The notes under the pieces are model-generated. The model made no database searches, was not told the origin of the DNA, and saw nothing but the letters and a program-made list of their open reading frames with translations. A program made the position numbers and the translations under genes. Source: an uncultured Eubacterium sp. (GTDB lineage: Bacteria; Bacillota; Clostridia; Lachnospirales; Lachnospiraceae). Taken from it: a stretch of DNA of 64,000 bases. The stretch is from positions 1-64,000 of the forward strand of contig CAJTXO010000004.1 in the NCBI GenBank assembly GCA_910583555.1. The letters run 5' to 3'. Shown here one piece after another: positions 1 through 9,622 of this stretch (positions are counted from its first letter, which is position 1; every line of letters starts with the position of its first letter).

Positions 1-1619
1 CTATTATCCTATTTTTGACCAAATCAGTCGAGGTACATGCTATCTACCGTTTACTATCCGAAAGACAAAAAAAGGCTTGTCAGTATCATTGTCAACGAAT
101 CTATTAAAATTTTGGAAACAGAGTTATTACCCTGTTGTGCTTATCGTTTGGGATTGTACAAAAAATATTGGTTACTGGTGTTTTCCTACAGACGAAACTG
201 ATATAGTAAAAACAGAAAATAAAACGGTGAGTGTTTCTATAAAATTCACTCATGTTTTGATGATGAGGGAGTTCGAAGGATTAAAAGTCAGGTTGAGTCT
301 TATTATTTGACGAGAATATATAAAACTCATAATTCTAAATTTAAATGTAATATTTATCCAATATGGATGCCACAATTTAGGCTTTTTACTTCAACGGAGA
401 TTTATAATAATTTTCCGATGCGAGAATCGGGTAATATGAAAGCTATCTCAAGCATGCCTGAAATGTTATCAGCTTTTTTAGCTTCCTATCATCATTGTGA
501 ACTTGGTGAATATATTACAGGTGTTGAATATATTGCTAATGCACAGCCATTGGAACAATTTTTGGATGGAATTTATGAAGTTATTGTACAGGTAAAGCCG
601 GATTTACAGACTAATGAATGGATTGCATTTATAATAAGTCCTGTCGAAATAATATCTGAATTAGATGAAAGAAGAATAACTAATTTGACAGAATGGACAA
701 GTTTTTCTCGAATTGAAAATAGAATCATTACAGATTACAATTTTGAATTTGATTTGGATGATAGCTATATTTATAGTGAAAAAGTACGTTCATGGTCTGA
801 TGAACAGGAACTTTTTGTACATAATAGCGGTGACTTTGCAGTGGAAATATTTTCAGCAGGTTTTTCTTTCTATACTAGGAAAACAGATTTAGAATTAGTA
901 TCAGCTATGAGAAATAAATCTTTTTGCATTATAGATATTTCCCAACGCTCTGTTAAAGAAGTTGTATTAATAGCAGAATGGTGTAGAGAAAGAGAATATA
1001 GGTTTGTTAAACTTTGTAATGATAAAGATAAAATTGCAATCACACATAAATTTTTTGATATAACAAATGTAGGAACTTTCTTTCCTGGAATTGTTACATG
1101 GAAATACTGGGACGAATTAGAATTTGAAAGAGAGGAATTTTTAGAACAAATTCCATTCGGAAATCCATTAAAACCAGAGGAGAAGAAAATGATTTTTAAT
1201 ACATATTGTCAAGAGGAAAAATATTTTAATTTGAGTTTATTACAATATTCGCAAACATTGAGTGGAGAAGCGTTGGATCATGGTAATAGAAATATAAAAT
1301 TCGTTACATATGTTGGTATATTTGATGAACAAGAGTGTGAAATATATTTTGAGGATGCTCGAAAAAATTAAAAGAGAAGTTAAAATGTTTTAGACTATAT
1401 TATGAGGTGTATGAAGGCGTGTCGAATATAATATTAGAGATATGCCCAGAGATACATAAATCCACAAAGCGAGAAGTGGCTTTAGTAGAAAAGATGTATC
1501 ATGAGTTTGTTGTTGAAATTAGAAAACATAGCAGTCGTCAAGAAAATATGGGATATTATATTAAGTACTGTTTGGATAGATGGATTCCTGAAATACTTGT
1601 GAAAAAATATGGATATTAA
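1..1619 (+). pseudogene. DUF4365-domain protein, 5' truncated by the window and broken by two frameshifts
   Basis: An open frame enters from the left edge (frame of base 2) and stops at TGA 308-310. It encodes the later half of a DUF4365 domain, seen in YYPVVLIVWD followed by GYWCFPTDE. One missing T in the T run at 255-258 moves the reading to the frame ending at TAA 1369-1371; restoring it gives THVFDDEGVRRIKSQVE, a natural domain end. One missing A in the A run at 1362-1367 would join EDARKK to LKEKLKCFRLYYEVYEG and continue to TAA 1617-1619. The three pieces therefore read as one protein of about 540 residues inside the window. DUF4365 is a nuclease-like domain of unknown substrate, often near defence genes (family knowledge). 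I do not recognise the C-terminal 400 residues. Local restarts (TTG 77, TTG 307, GTG 1407) are possible but weak. The stretch is AT-rich relative to what follows, suggesting transfer. Confidence 0.6.
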
Positions 1620-1659
1620 AGTTATTTACTTGTATTAACCCCAAACGGAGGCGATCCCC

Positions 1660-2160
1660 ATATCTACATACGTAATCTCTGATTTCCACGGTGAATATAA
1701 CATGTTCATCGAATTACTGGAAAAAATAAAACTACAGGAAACAGATACATTATACATCCTGGGAGACATCCTTGACCGGGGCCCCCATCCTGTGAAACTC
1801 CTGCGCAAACTCATGGAAATGCCAAACGCCATATGTATCGCCGGCAACCATGAACTTATGGCGCTGCCGTGTCTGGAATTCTTGCGAAAAGAAATTACAA
1901 ACTAGTCCATCGAAGAACTGAATATAGACATGTTAGACAATCTTGTAGCCTATGTGGTCACGGGACATACGCCCACACAGGAAATCGCGGGAAATCCCAG
2001 ACCAGGTTACATTTACCGGGCGAATCATAACATCGCCATTGATTGTGGTGCATGCTTTCCGGGAGGGAGGCTTGCGGCAATATGCCTCGATACAGGCGAG
2101 GAATTTTATTCTGACAGATGTTCGCCGGCAGAAAAACAAAAACATAGAAAAAATAAATAA
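1660..2160 (+). pseudogene. Decayed metallophosphoesterase (Ser/Thr phosphatase / Ap4A hydrolase-like)
   Basis: One frame carries three metal-site motifs of the calcineurin-like phosphoesterase family: SDFHGEY near 1678, GDILDRG near 1759 and GNHE near 1843, followed after a gap by the late motif GHTPTQ near 1963. The expected start codon reads ATA at 1660 (ISTYVISDFHGEY, where MSTYVISD would be normal), and a TAG at 1903-1905 interrupts the same frame. Only about 20 codons separate GNHE from the region before GHTPT, where family members have several dozen more residues, so an internal deletion is also likely. At 167 codons it is much shorter than the usual 220-250. A shortened protein from ATG 1702 could be made but would lack the first metal motif. 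Confidence 0.7.
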
Positions 2161-2193
2161 CACAACACATAAACAAACGGAGGCGTGATAATC

Positions 2194-4197
2194 ATGGGCG
2201 ATACTTTTGTAACGCTAAAAACAATCGCCGATCTTCAGACGGAATCGGCAAAATTTTATATCGATGCGTATCAGCGCGGGTATCGCTGGGCGGAAAATGA
2301 GGTTCGGGATCTGCTGGATGATATCCGGGAATTCAGTCATGTGAAAAGGCAGGACGACAGAACCTTTTACTGCCTGCAGCCGATCATTGTGACGCATGCG
2401 GATGACGGAATTTCATGGAAGGTGATCGACGGCCAGCAAAGGCTGACCACGATCTATCTGATCTATTCCTTTTACTGGGTTATGCAGGGCCCTCTTCTGC
2501 GTAATCAGCTGCCGTTTGAACTTTCCTACAACAATAAGCCGAAACTGCAGGAATGCATCAAAACGTTTGCCGAAAAGGAATACGCCGGTTCTGGGCAGGT
2601 GGAGCAAGAAATGGCTGCTTATGAAAGCGATATTGACTGCCATTATGTTTTGGAAGCCTATAAGTGCATATGTGATTATTTCCAGAAACTTATCAAGAAT
2701 TTGAATACCCGTAACGAGCTGTACGAAATGAAGAAAATTTTCGATGCCTGCTTGAAGATCATATGGTATGAAATAACGGATTGCGATGTGAATACGGAAA
2801 TCGCGATCTTTTCCAAGATCAACATGGGGAAGATCGCATTGACAAACGCAGAATTGATCAAAGCGCTTCTGCTTAAAAAGGATGGCAGCGATTCGGATAT
2901 GCTTGTCTCTACACAGATGAATATTGCCGTGAAGTGGGATGAGATAGAAGCGCAGCTTTCGGAAGATGATTTTTGGAGTTTTCTTGTAAATGAGAAAAAC
3001 GGGGGATTAGCGTATGCCACAAGGATTGATTTTATATTCCACGTAATGGCGAGAGAGCTGAATGACGGAGTCCTGAAAGAAGCAGAGGGTAAATATCCAA
3101 ACGAGGAATCGTATACGGTTTTCGAGAGCGTAAACAAGGATAAGTTTTCGTTCTATGTTTTCAGTAATTATGTCAGACTTCTGCAGAAGCATCCGGATGA
3201 GAATACCGAGGATGATCAGAATTATATAGAGCGCATTTGGGATGGCGTGTGTGAATACTATCGGATGTTCAGGGACTGGTATAAGAATATCCGCTGGTAT
3301 CATATGATCGGTTTCCTTGTTGAATCCTCGGACAAGCAGTATATAGAACAGGTTCTTGAACTCAGCCGGCTGTACCGGAAGGGATCCGATGACAGCGGGG
3401 AAGGGCATAAGGACCATTTCGAGAGGGAACTGAGGATGCGAATAACGAGGGAAGTATTCGGAGGCAAAATTCCGACATCAGCGGAGTGCCGTGAGTTCAT
3501 TACCGGGCTTGATTATCAGGTAGATAAGAACAAGAGAGATATTCGTAATACGCTGCTTCTCTATAATATTGCCTATATTGAAGCCTGTGAAGAAAACGGA
3601 AGGTTTCCGTTCGAAAAGTATAAGGATGAGAAGATTTCATGGGATCTGGAACACATCAATGCCGTTTCCGATACAAGGCCGGATGATGACAGGCGGGATT
3701 CGGATGATAATAACAGACTTCAGTGGCTGAAGAAGGCAGTTGATATTCCGGAGATCGACAGGATCACGACGGCGGATGGACAGCCGGTGCTGGATCTGGT
3801 AAAGACCATTGTGGACAACAAGTATTATCTGACAAAGTACCAGCCGAATACGAAGGATTTCGTTCAGGTTTATGAAGCTGTGATCAATTATTTTGGAGGA
3901 ACCAGAGAGCCTGATCATTCCGTGGGAAACCTTACGCTGTTGGATGGCGGCACGAACAGATCGTACAAGAATGATGTGTTTCCACTCAAGAGGAAAACCA
4001 TTTTGGAGCGAACGATGAGCGACGTCTTTATTCCGCTGTGCACAAGAAAAGTGTTTATGAAGGCATTTTCGGAATCCGGGGATCTTTTAAGGTGGCGTGA
4101 TGTGGACAAAAAGGCCTATACAGAAGAGATCATCAGCTGCGTGGGCAAGTATCTGAAACTGGAGGATGAGAGCCATGAGTCAAGAGGAACAGAATAA
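2194..4197 (+). CDS. DUF262 + DUF1524 protein, GmrSD-like type IV restriction component
   Basis: A 667-residue cytoplasmic protein. The N-terminal DUF262 domain has its signature IDGQQRLTT near residue 77, preceded by YQRGYRW. The C-terminal DUF1524 nuclease domain shows WDLEHINAV (His near 487) and VGNLTLLDGGTNRSYKND (near 578), matching the His-Asn framework of HNH-like DUF1524. In GmrSD enzymes DUF262 is the nucleotide-dependent part and DUF1524 cuts DNA with modified cytosines (family knowledge). Its own target is unknown. The start is ATG 2194, because the GGAGG at 2179-2183 is 10 bases upstream; GTG 2185 lies too close. Its 3' end overlaps the next gene by 23 bases, so the two are almost certainly co-translated partners. 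Confidence 0.85.
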   Translation: MGDTFVTLKTIADLQTESAKFYIDAYQRGYRWAENEVRDLLDDIREFSHVKRQDDRTFYCLQPIIVTHADDGISWKVIDGQQRLTTIYLIYSFYWVMQGPLLRNQLPFELSYNNKPKLQECIKTFAEKEYAGSGQVEQEMAAYESDIDCHYVLEAYKCICDYFQKLIKNLNTRNELYEMKKIFDACLKIIWYEITDCDVNTEIAIFSKINMGKIALTNAELIKALLLKKDGSDSDMLVSTQMNIAVKWDEIEAQLSEDDFWSFLVNEKNGGLAYATRIDFIFHVMARELNDGVLKEAEGKYPNEESYTVFESVNKDKFSFYVFSNYVRLLQKHPDENTEDDQNYIERIWDGVCEYYRMFRDWYKNIRWYHMIGFLVESSDKQYIEQVLELSRLYRKGSDDSGEGHKDHFERELRMRITREVFGGKIPTSAECREFITGLDYQVDKNKRDIRNTLLLYNIAYIEACEENGRFPFEKYKDEKISWDLEHINAVSDTRPDDDRRDSDDNNRLQWLKKAVDIPEIDRITTADGQPVLDLVKTIVDNKYYLTKYQPNTKDFVQVYEAVINYFGGTREPDHSVGNLTLLDGGTNRSYKNDVFPLKRKTILERTMSDVFIPLCTRKVFMKAFSESGDLLRWRDVDKKAYTEEIISCVGKYLKLEDESHESRGTE

Positions 4198-6754
4198 AAC
4201 AAACGCGACAGAGGAAAGTTTCTGGAGTATGCTGAGCCGCACCGGAAGTGAGTTTACTATATATATTCCGCGAATCCAGAGAGATTACGCGCAGGGGCGT
4301 CAGGATGCTGCTGCGAAACAGATTCGCGATCGGTTTGTGGATGATATCTTTGATAGTCTGGTGGATTATGAGGAAACAGGTAATATCCTTGATGTCAATT
4401 TCATTTACGGAAATATAGAAGAGGATGACGGAAAAAAGAGGTTTATTCCGATAGACGGGCAGCAGCGACTGACGACGCTGTTTTTGCTGCATTGGTATTT
4501 TGCTGTTTATTCCGGCAGGATTGATGCGGATCCGCAGGTAAAGAAGCGCCTTCTGCAGTTCCAGTATGAGACGCGTCATGTGACCGGCAAGTTCTGCAGG
4601 GATCTGACAGAGTATGTTCGGATAGATTTCAAAGCACTGTCTGATGATAAAAAGGTATCAGATGCCATAAGGAACTATTATTGGTTCTTTTCCGATTTTG
4701 AGAATGACTCCTCTGTCAGAGGAATGCTGGTTATGATCGACGCCATTCATGATAAGGCGAAAGATTATGTCAGAAAGGGTGTATCCCTGGATGGTATTTT
4801 TGATCTGCTTATTTCGGAAGATGCACCGATTCGATTCCTGTATCTCAATCTCGATGATGCGGGTCTTACGGACAGTATCTATATTAAAATGAATGCCAGA
4901 GGAAAAGCGCTGACACATTTTGAAAATTTTAAAGCTCAGCTGCGAAAATATCTTTCCGATGATGAGAATTTCGCCCACGAATTTCTTGATCATATCAATG
5001 GGAAATGGTCCGAGTTTTTCTGGAATCCCGCATACAGAAGGATGATAAAGGATAAAGAAACCAGAAAGGAAATACGAGAGACTACAATTGACGCCCAGAT
5101 GATGAAATTGTTCAGATTTATTATGACGATGGATTATATCGTTCATCTGGACGACAGTATCGTTGTCAATAACCGGAAGCAGATCAGGGATACGTTGATG
5201 GAACTGATGAAAGAGCAGGATTATATCTTTACGTCACGGCTGTTTCAGGATAGCTTCCAGCATGTGTACTGGCTCGAAGCAGAGAATCCGGTTCTGAACA
5301 TTGGAACCTTTAAGAAAATCAACAAGCTGCTGAATGTTCTGGCAAAAAGACAGCAGCAGACAAAGGCAATCTCGTTTGTGGATGGCGATGAATACAACAA
5401 GACCTATATTGATGAGACGAAGGCCTTTCAAAAGCTGATCGGCATTTCCGATGAGCGTGCGTTGACAAACGAGGAACAGATCGTTCTTTATGCGGAATAT
5501 GCGTTCCTGATCAAGTACGCAAATGAAGATGATACATTCGACAAGGAAAAGGAGCTGAACAGGTGGCTCAGGCTCATATCAAATCTCGTAAAGCCCACCT
5601 TGAACCTGCAGCTGGATGTATTCTTTGGCATGATCCGTTCTGTGGACCAAATGGTGGAAGAGGGAGCCGCGCTGGAATGCGATCAGTATATGAGCAGGCT
5701 GCTGAGAAATAATTACCGTCAGAGCGAAATGTCGGTATTTACCGAGAAGCAGGTGGTTGAGGAATCGATCAAATCTATTTTGATGCAGGTTGATCCCGTT
5801 TGGAAGACGGCGGTCATGGATTCAGAAAATACGTTTATGGATGGCCAGACTGGTGCGCTGTTCGCCTTCTCCGGACTCACTGTGGAATATGAGAGACAGA
5901 TCAAAGAGTATGAGGTTCATAATCCGGATGCAGAGGTGGTGGATGATGGAGCAGGCCTTTTGTCCGGTGTGGATGGCAGCAGTTCTTATTATTCAGATTT
6001 CATTAATTATCTGCACAAGTTTACGATGCTTTTTGATCACGACGGCGTGAAAAAAGAAATTGAAGATGCGGCGCTTTTTCGAAGGGCTCTTCTATGTTAT
6101 GGTGGGAAATGCAGCTACATGCTTCCGTCTCGCAAGGCTAGACAAAGTTTCCTTGATAATACCGATCGTGATTGCAGTTTTAAGAGACTTCTCAGGGATG
6201 ACAATAGAAAGAAGCGCGGCTTGCTGAAGGAACTTATGGATGATATTGTCACCGACAGACCGATCGTGGAGCAGCTGCAGGAAATCATTGACCGAAAGAC
6301 GTTTGATCATGACGACAGATGGAAACAGTATTTTGTGAAGATGCCGGAGATCCTTGATTGTATTGATGCGGATGACGAAAGCAAAAAGGATCCTCAGGGC
6401 GACTGGGTATTTGTAAATCCAAAAAGATTTATCCGCCGGAACAGCAACGATGATATCCTGCTCCTGACCAGAACACAGACAAATTCCATCAACAGGGAGC
6501 TGTATTCCTATGTTCTGTTTTTAAAGGCAAGGCAGCTGGGACTTCAGGTCAGCTATAACGCCGAATACGGCGATAATACTGAGAAATATGCTTACTATGA
6601 CAATAAGCAGGGGGAGCAGATTCAGGTGGTGTATAAGAGCAAGGAGGGTGTGGGCTATAGTTATATCGCGAGGAAGACGGACGGCACGGAGGTTATAAGT
6701 TATACCGATCTGGATGGGATGCTGGATTATGTGGATAAAACGATAGGCAGGTGA
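4175..6754 (+). CDS. DUF262-domain protein, second gene of GmrSD-like pair
   Basis: An 859-residue protein opening with a DUF262 domain: FTIYIPRIQRDYAQGR near residue 30 and IDGQQRLTT near residue 92. No DUF1524 signature (EHI... or GNLTLL) is visible in its long C-terminal part, which I do not recognise; the last 100 residues look like a small separate domain. It may be a regulatory or specificity partner of the preceding nuclease-bearing DUF262 protein (inference). Start ATG 4175 is chosen over ATG 4166 because GGAGG (4161-4165) touches the earlier codon but is 9 bases from the later one. The gene begins inside the preceding one. An intact long ORF beside decayed neighbours suggests it is maintained. 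Confidence 0.8.
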   Translation: MSQEEQNKTNATEESFWSMLSRTGSEFTIYIPRIQRDYAQGRQDAAAKQIRDRFVDDIFDSLVDYEETGNILDVNFIYGNIEEDDGKKRFIPIDGQQRLTTLFLLHWYFAVYSGRIDADPQVKKRLLQFQYETRHVTGKFCRDLTEYVRIDFKALSDDKKVSDAIRNYYWFFSDFENDSSVRGMLVMIDAIHDKAKDYVRKGVSLDGIFDLLISEDAPIRFLYLNLDDAGLTDSIYIKMNARGKALTHFENFKAQLRKYLSDDENFAHEFLDHINGKWSEFFWNPAYRRMIKDKETRKEIRETTIDAQMMKLFRFIMTMDYIVHLDDSIVVNNRKQIRDTLMELMKEQDYIFTSRLFQDSFQHVYWLEAENPVLNIGTFKKINKLLNVLAKRQQQTKAISFVDGDEYNKTYIDETKAFQKLIGISDERALTNEEQIVLYAEYAFLIKYANEDDTFDKEKELNRWLRLISNLVKPTLNLQLDVFFGMIRSVDQMVEEGAALECDQYMSRLLRNNYRQSEMSVFTEKQVVEESIKSILMQVDPVWKTAVMDSENTFMDGQTGALFAFSGLTVEYERQIKEYEVHNPDAEVVDDGAGLLSGVDGSSSYYSDFINYLHKFTMLFDHDGVKKEIEDAALFRRALLCYGGKCSYMLPSRKARQSFLDNTDRDCSFKRLLRDDNRKKRGLLKELMDDIVTDRPIVEQLQEIIDRKTFDHDDRWKQYFVKMPEILDCIDADDESKKDPQGDWVFVNPKRFIRRNSNDDILLLTRTQTNSINRELYSYVLFLKARQLGLQVSYNAEYGDNTEKYAYYDNKQGEQIQVVYKSKEGVGYSYIARKTDGTEVISYTDLDGMLDYVDKTIGR

Positions 6755-6845
6755 AAGAGGAGAAATAAGAATGCGGTTTATATCCGCAAAACTATTGTAT
6801 CATTCTATAAAACGCGGTATACTACATAGAGTGGAGGTGGTTACA

Positions 6846-7657
6846 ATGATCAACAGACCATTATATAAAGATAAAATCATGGCCTATGTCGACACACCTT
6901 TTGTAAAAATCCTTACAGGTGTCCGCCGGTGTGGAAAGTCTACGATACTAAAAATGCTGATGGAAAAACTGCGCAAGGAGAGAAATGTCGAGGAAAGCCG
7001 GATCGTAAGCTACCGCTTTGACTCTTTGGAATATGAGGATATGATCGCAAAGCAGATGTTTGAGCAAATAAAGAGCAGGGTTTCAGAAAATGAGAAAATC
7101 ACTTAACTGTTTCTGGAGGAAGTGCAGGAAATCAACGGATGGGAAAAAGTCGTCAATTCACTTGCTTCCGACTATCCAGTGGATCTTTATGTGACCGGTT
7201 CAAACTCCCGCATGATGTCCTCGGAAATATCTACCCACCTCACCGGACGCTATATCACGTTTCGAATCTATACTTTGTCATTCCGGGAGTATCTCGATTT
7301 TAAGTCAACGCACACGCCGATAGGCGATGCGAAAACAGAACTGGCAGAATATATCCGGTTTGGCGGTTTTCCCGCGGTACATCTGAAATCCTATACGCAG
7401 GATGAGGTGTATACCATTGAAAAGCTTGCGACGGGGAGATTGACTTTGTGGCGAACCGGCAAAACGACCGGATGTACGTTCAGGTGACACAGGAAATACG
7501 ATCCGGGATAACCGAGAAGCGCGGATATGACCGTCTGCTCCGGATCAGGGATAATTATCCCAAATACGTGCTGCGCACAGATGCGTTTGCTGCCGGAAAT
7601 TACGAGGGAGTGAAAACAATGAATGTCGCGGATTTTCTCCTGAGTGAGGAATTCTAA
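6846..7657 (+). pseudogene. Decayed AAA_14/DUF4143 family ATPase
   Basis: Reads as the familiar AAA ATPase fused to DUF4143. It starts at ATG 6846 behind GGAGGTGG, with Walker A GVRRCGKST near 6921. A TAA at 7104-7106 replaces the expected Tyr codon just before the Walker B strand, which itself reads LFLEEVQE instead of LFLDEVQE. The same frame resumes with VTGSNSRMMSSE and LTGRY, typical of the family. At about 7425 the sequence jumps to the DUF4143 tail (EIDFVANRQ at 7436, YVQVTQE) in another frame, so roughly 190 residues and the reading frame are lost. Functional relatives are about 400-450 residues; this one cannot make a working protein. Confidence 0.85.
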
Positions 7658-7697
7658 ATGTGACGATACAAATAGAGCAAAAATAAAAAAATATTCT

Positions 7698-7748
7698 TGA
7701 CAAACGGCAACTATCATGGTAGTCTATAGACAACTACTTTGATAGTTG
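7698..7748 (+). promoter_or_regulatory. Promoter with overlapping inverted-repeat operator
   Basis: TTGACA (7698-7703), a 17-base spacer and TAGTCT (7721-7726) form a likely promoter for the leucine-rich-repeat gene at 7798. A perfect 9-bp inverted repeat, CAACTATCA (7709-7717) and TGATAGTTG (7740-7748), brackets the -10 region and start site, with a related half-site CAACTACTT between them. Such an arrangement suits a dimeric repressor; no regulator gene is adjacent. Confidence 0.55.
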
Positions 7749-7797
7749 CTGTTTGCGCGATAAACCCCGCGTCAGCTGGAATGGAGGGGAAGCCAAT

Positions 7798-9507
7798 ATG
7801 AAACCGATAAAAAAGATACTGCTTTCCAGTTTTACCTGCCTGCTATTTGGGATTTGCCTGTCTCATACCCCGGCCTACGCCGCCGATACGCCTGTCAATG
7901 AAACTACATTTCCCGATAACGATTTCCGCCAGTACGTGCTGGCGCAGATCGATCAGAATAAAGACCGCATCCTGACCGACGAGGAAAAAAATAACGCCCG
8001 GAAAATCGTAGTGGATGCGAACAGCGCTGATAAATACGAGGTGAAAAATTTTCAGGGGATTGAAAATTTTACGGAGTTGGAAGAATTACATATTCTGCAG
8101 TTTGTCGAAGCACAAGGGGAAGATGAGTGCGGATACAGCGTCAACCTCACGCTCGATCTTTCGGCCAATAAAAAACTGAAGATTTTCGTTTGCAAGGCTG
8201 GTGAAGTGAAAAATCTCGATCTGTCGGGACTGGTTTGTCTGGAGGAACTGCAGCTGGACTGCGGATATCCAGTGCAGGATCTCAGCCGGCTCGGCGCATT
8301 GAAACGCGTCGACATAAGGGGAAATGCCGCTGTGAAAGAAAGTGTGGTACTTCCGAATGAAATGCCGCACATCACGTCGCTGAAACTGGGAAGCAACATA
8401 CATATCCCGGAGCGGATGCCGGTGCTGCAGGCGCTCTCTTTAAATACGCCCAATGTACCGGCTGAGGATTTCTCGATCGATCTTCACAAATATCCGACGC
8501 TGACAACCCTTTCTCTTATGGGGGTAAATATGACGGAACTTGACGTGAGCGAGATGAAGAATCTGAAATCGTTCTACTGCGGCGGATATCGTGTCAATAC
8601 TATCAATATGCGCGGCTGCTCGGCGTTAGAGGAACTGGATATGTCATCGTCAGCGTTGCAAAGTAACGTGTTACTGGGTGGATGTACGAAGATCCGGACT
8701 CTGAAATACGGATTTACGGGGGTGACGATCTCGGACATCCAAATAGGGGAACTGGAAGATCTGGAATATCTGGATTGCAATAGTACGGGAGCGAAAGTTT
8801 TAGATCTAAGTAACAACCATAAATTAAAAGAAGTACAGGCCAGCCTGAACGAACTGACCGAGGTGAGATTATCACCACAAGCTTCTTATGAGACATTAAG
8901 TTTGATCGAAAATAAGCTGACAAAACTGGATCTGCGAAACATCAAAGTGCGGACCGTTCTCGCAGACCTGAACAGACTGAAAGAGATCACATTTTCGCCG
9001 GATCAAATGTACAAAGAGATCAGCCTGAATGGCAATAAACTCGCAAAGCTGGATCTGCGGAAGATCAAGGTGCAGACGATCCGGGCAGAGAGGAACAAAC
9101 TGAAAGAAATACGGCTCTCGACAAAGACGCCGTACAAAATGATCAGCCTGGATGGTAACCGGCTGACGAAACTGGATCTGCGGAACGTGAAGGCCGAGAC
9201 GGTGTTGTGCCGCCGCAACGACCTGAAAAAACTGCTTTTATCCGCCAAGGGGAAATACAAAACCATATCGGTAGACCAGAACTTTTTAACGAAACTGGAT
9301 CTGCGGAACATTAACGTGCAGACTGTCACATGCAGGGATAATAGGATACGCTCACTTAAAGTGAGGAAGAATAAGACGATCCGGAAGCTGGACTGCCGCC
9401 ATAACAAACTGAAATCGTTGGATGTGCGGCAGTGCAGGAAACTAAAGAAATTATTGTGGTATTCGGGGAGTAAAGGATTGAAAAAGAGTAAGATTCGAAA
9501 AAGATGA
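7798..9507 (+). CDS. Secreted leucine-rich-repeat protein with EF-hand-like segment
   Basis: A 569-residue exported protein. MKPIKKILLSSFTC followed by a hydrophobic core and AYAAD is a signal peptide of about 29 residues. Next come FPDNDFRQYV and an EF-hand-like calcium loop DQNKDRILTDEE (about residues 57-70), a pairing common at the start of clostridial LRR proteins (family knowledge). The rest is leucine-rich repeats of the LDLS/LDLR type, ending in four near-identical 41-residue repeats and a basic tail (KSKIRKR). No LPXTG or other anchor is seen. ATG 7798 is chosen for the GGAGGGG 10 bases upstream; TTG 7753 would put the signal peptide inside the protein. Probable role: binding at or outside the cell surface; ligand unknown. 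Confidence 0.8.
   Translation: MKPIKKILLSSFTCLLFGICLSHTPAYAADTPVNETTFPDNDFRQYVLAQIDQNKDRILTDEEKNNARKIVVDANSADKYEVKNFQGIENFTELEELHILQFVEAQGEDECGYSVNLTLDLSANKKLKIFVCKAGEVKNLDLSGLVCLEELQLDCGYPVQDLSRLGALKRVDIRGNAAVKESVVLPNEMPHITSLKLGSNIHIPERMPVLQALSLNTPNVPAEDFSIDLHKYPTLTTLSLMGVNMTELDVSEMKNLKSFYCGGYRVNTINMRGCSALEELDMSSSALQSNVLLGGCTKIRTLKYGFTGVTISDIQIGELEDLEYLDCNSTGAKVLDLSNNHKLKEVQASLNELTEVRLSPQASYETLSLIENKLTKLDLRNIKVRTVLADLNRLKEITFSPDQMYKEISLNGNKLAKLDLRKIKVQTIRAERNKLKEIRLSTKTPYKMISLDGNRLTKLDLRNVKAETVLCRRNDLKKLLLSAKGKYKTISVDQNFLTKLDLRNINVQTVTCRDNRIRSLKVRKNKTIRKLDCRHNKLKSLDVRQCRKLKKLLWYSGSKGLKKSKIRKR
8917..9342 (+). repeat. Tandem 123-bp coding repeat (41 residues)
   Basis: Units begin at 8917, 9040, 9163 and 9286, exactly 123 bases apart, each opening L(T/A)KLDLR(N/K)(I/V) and continuing to an I/VS-LDGN-like end. 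A more diverged unit precedes them at about 8794. The exact spacing points to unit duplication. Confidence 0.85.
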
Positions 9508-9560
9508 TGTAAAATAGTTTTTTTCGTTGCAATTTCTAAGAATAAGGTATATAGTATACA

Positions 9561-9590
9561 AAGAGGTGCTGGCTAGCTGCACCTCTTTTT
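9561..9590 (+). terminator. Rho-independent terminator after the LRR gene
   Basis: AAGAGGTGC (9561-9569) pairs perfectly with GCACCTCTT (9579-9587), followed by a T run. It lies 53 bases after the LRR stop codon and 32 bases before the MATE gene, so it separates the two units or acts as an attenuator for the latter. Confidence 0.8.
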
Positions 9591-9622
9591 GTGACTGAAT
9601 GGAGAATGGATAGGAGAAGAAG

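Noticed and set aside
6771..6845. N-terminal extension of the AAA ATPase from 6771
   Set aside because: Residues encoded are not conserved and the ribosome site GGAGGTGG serves ATG 6846.
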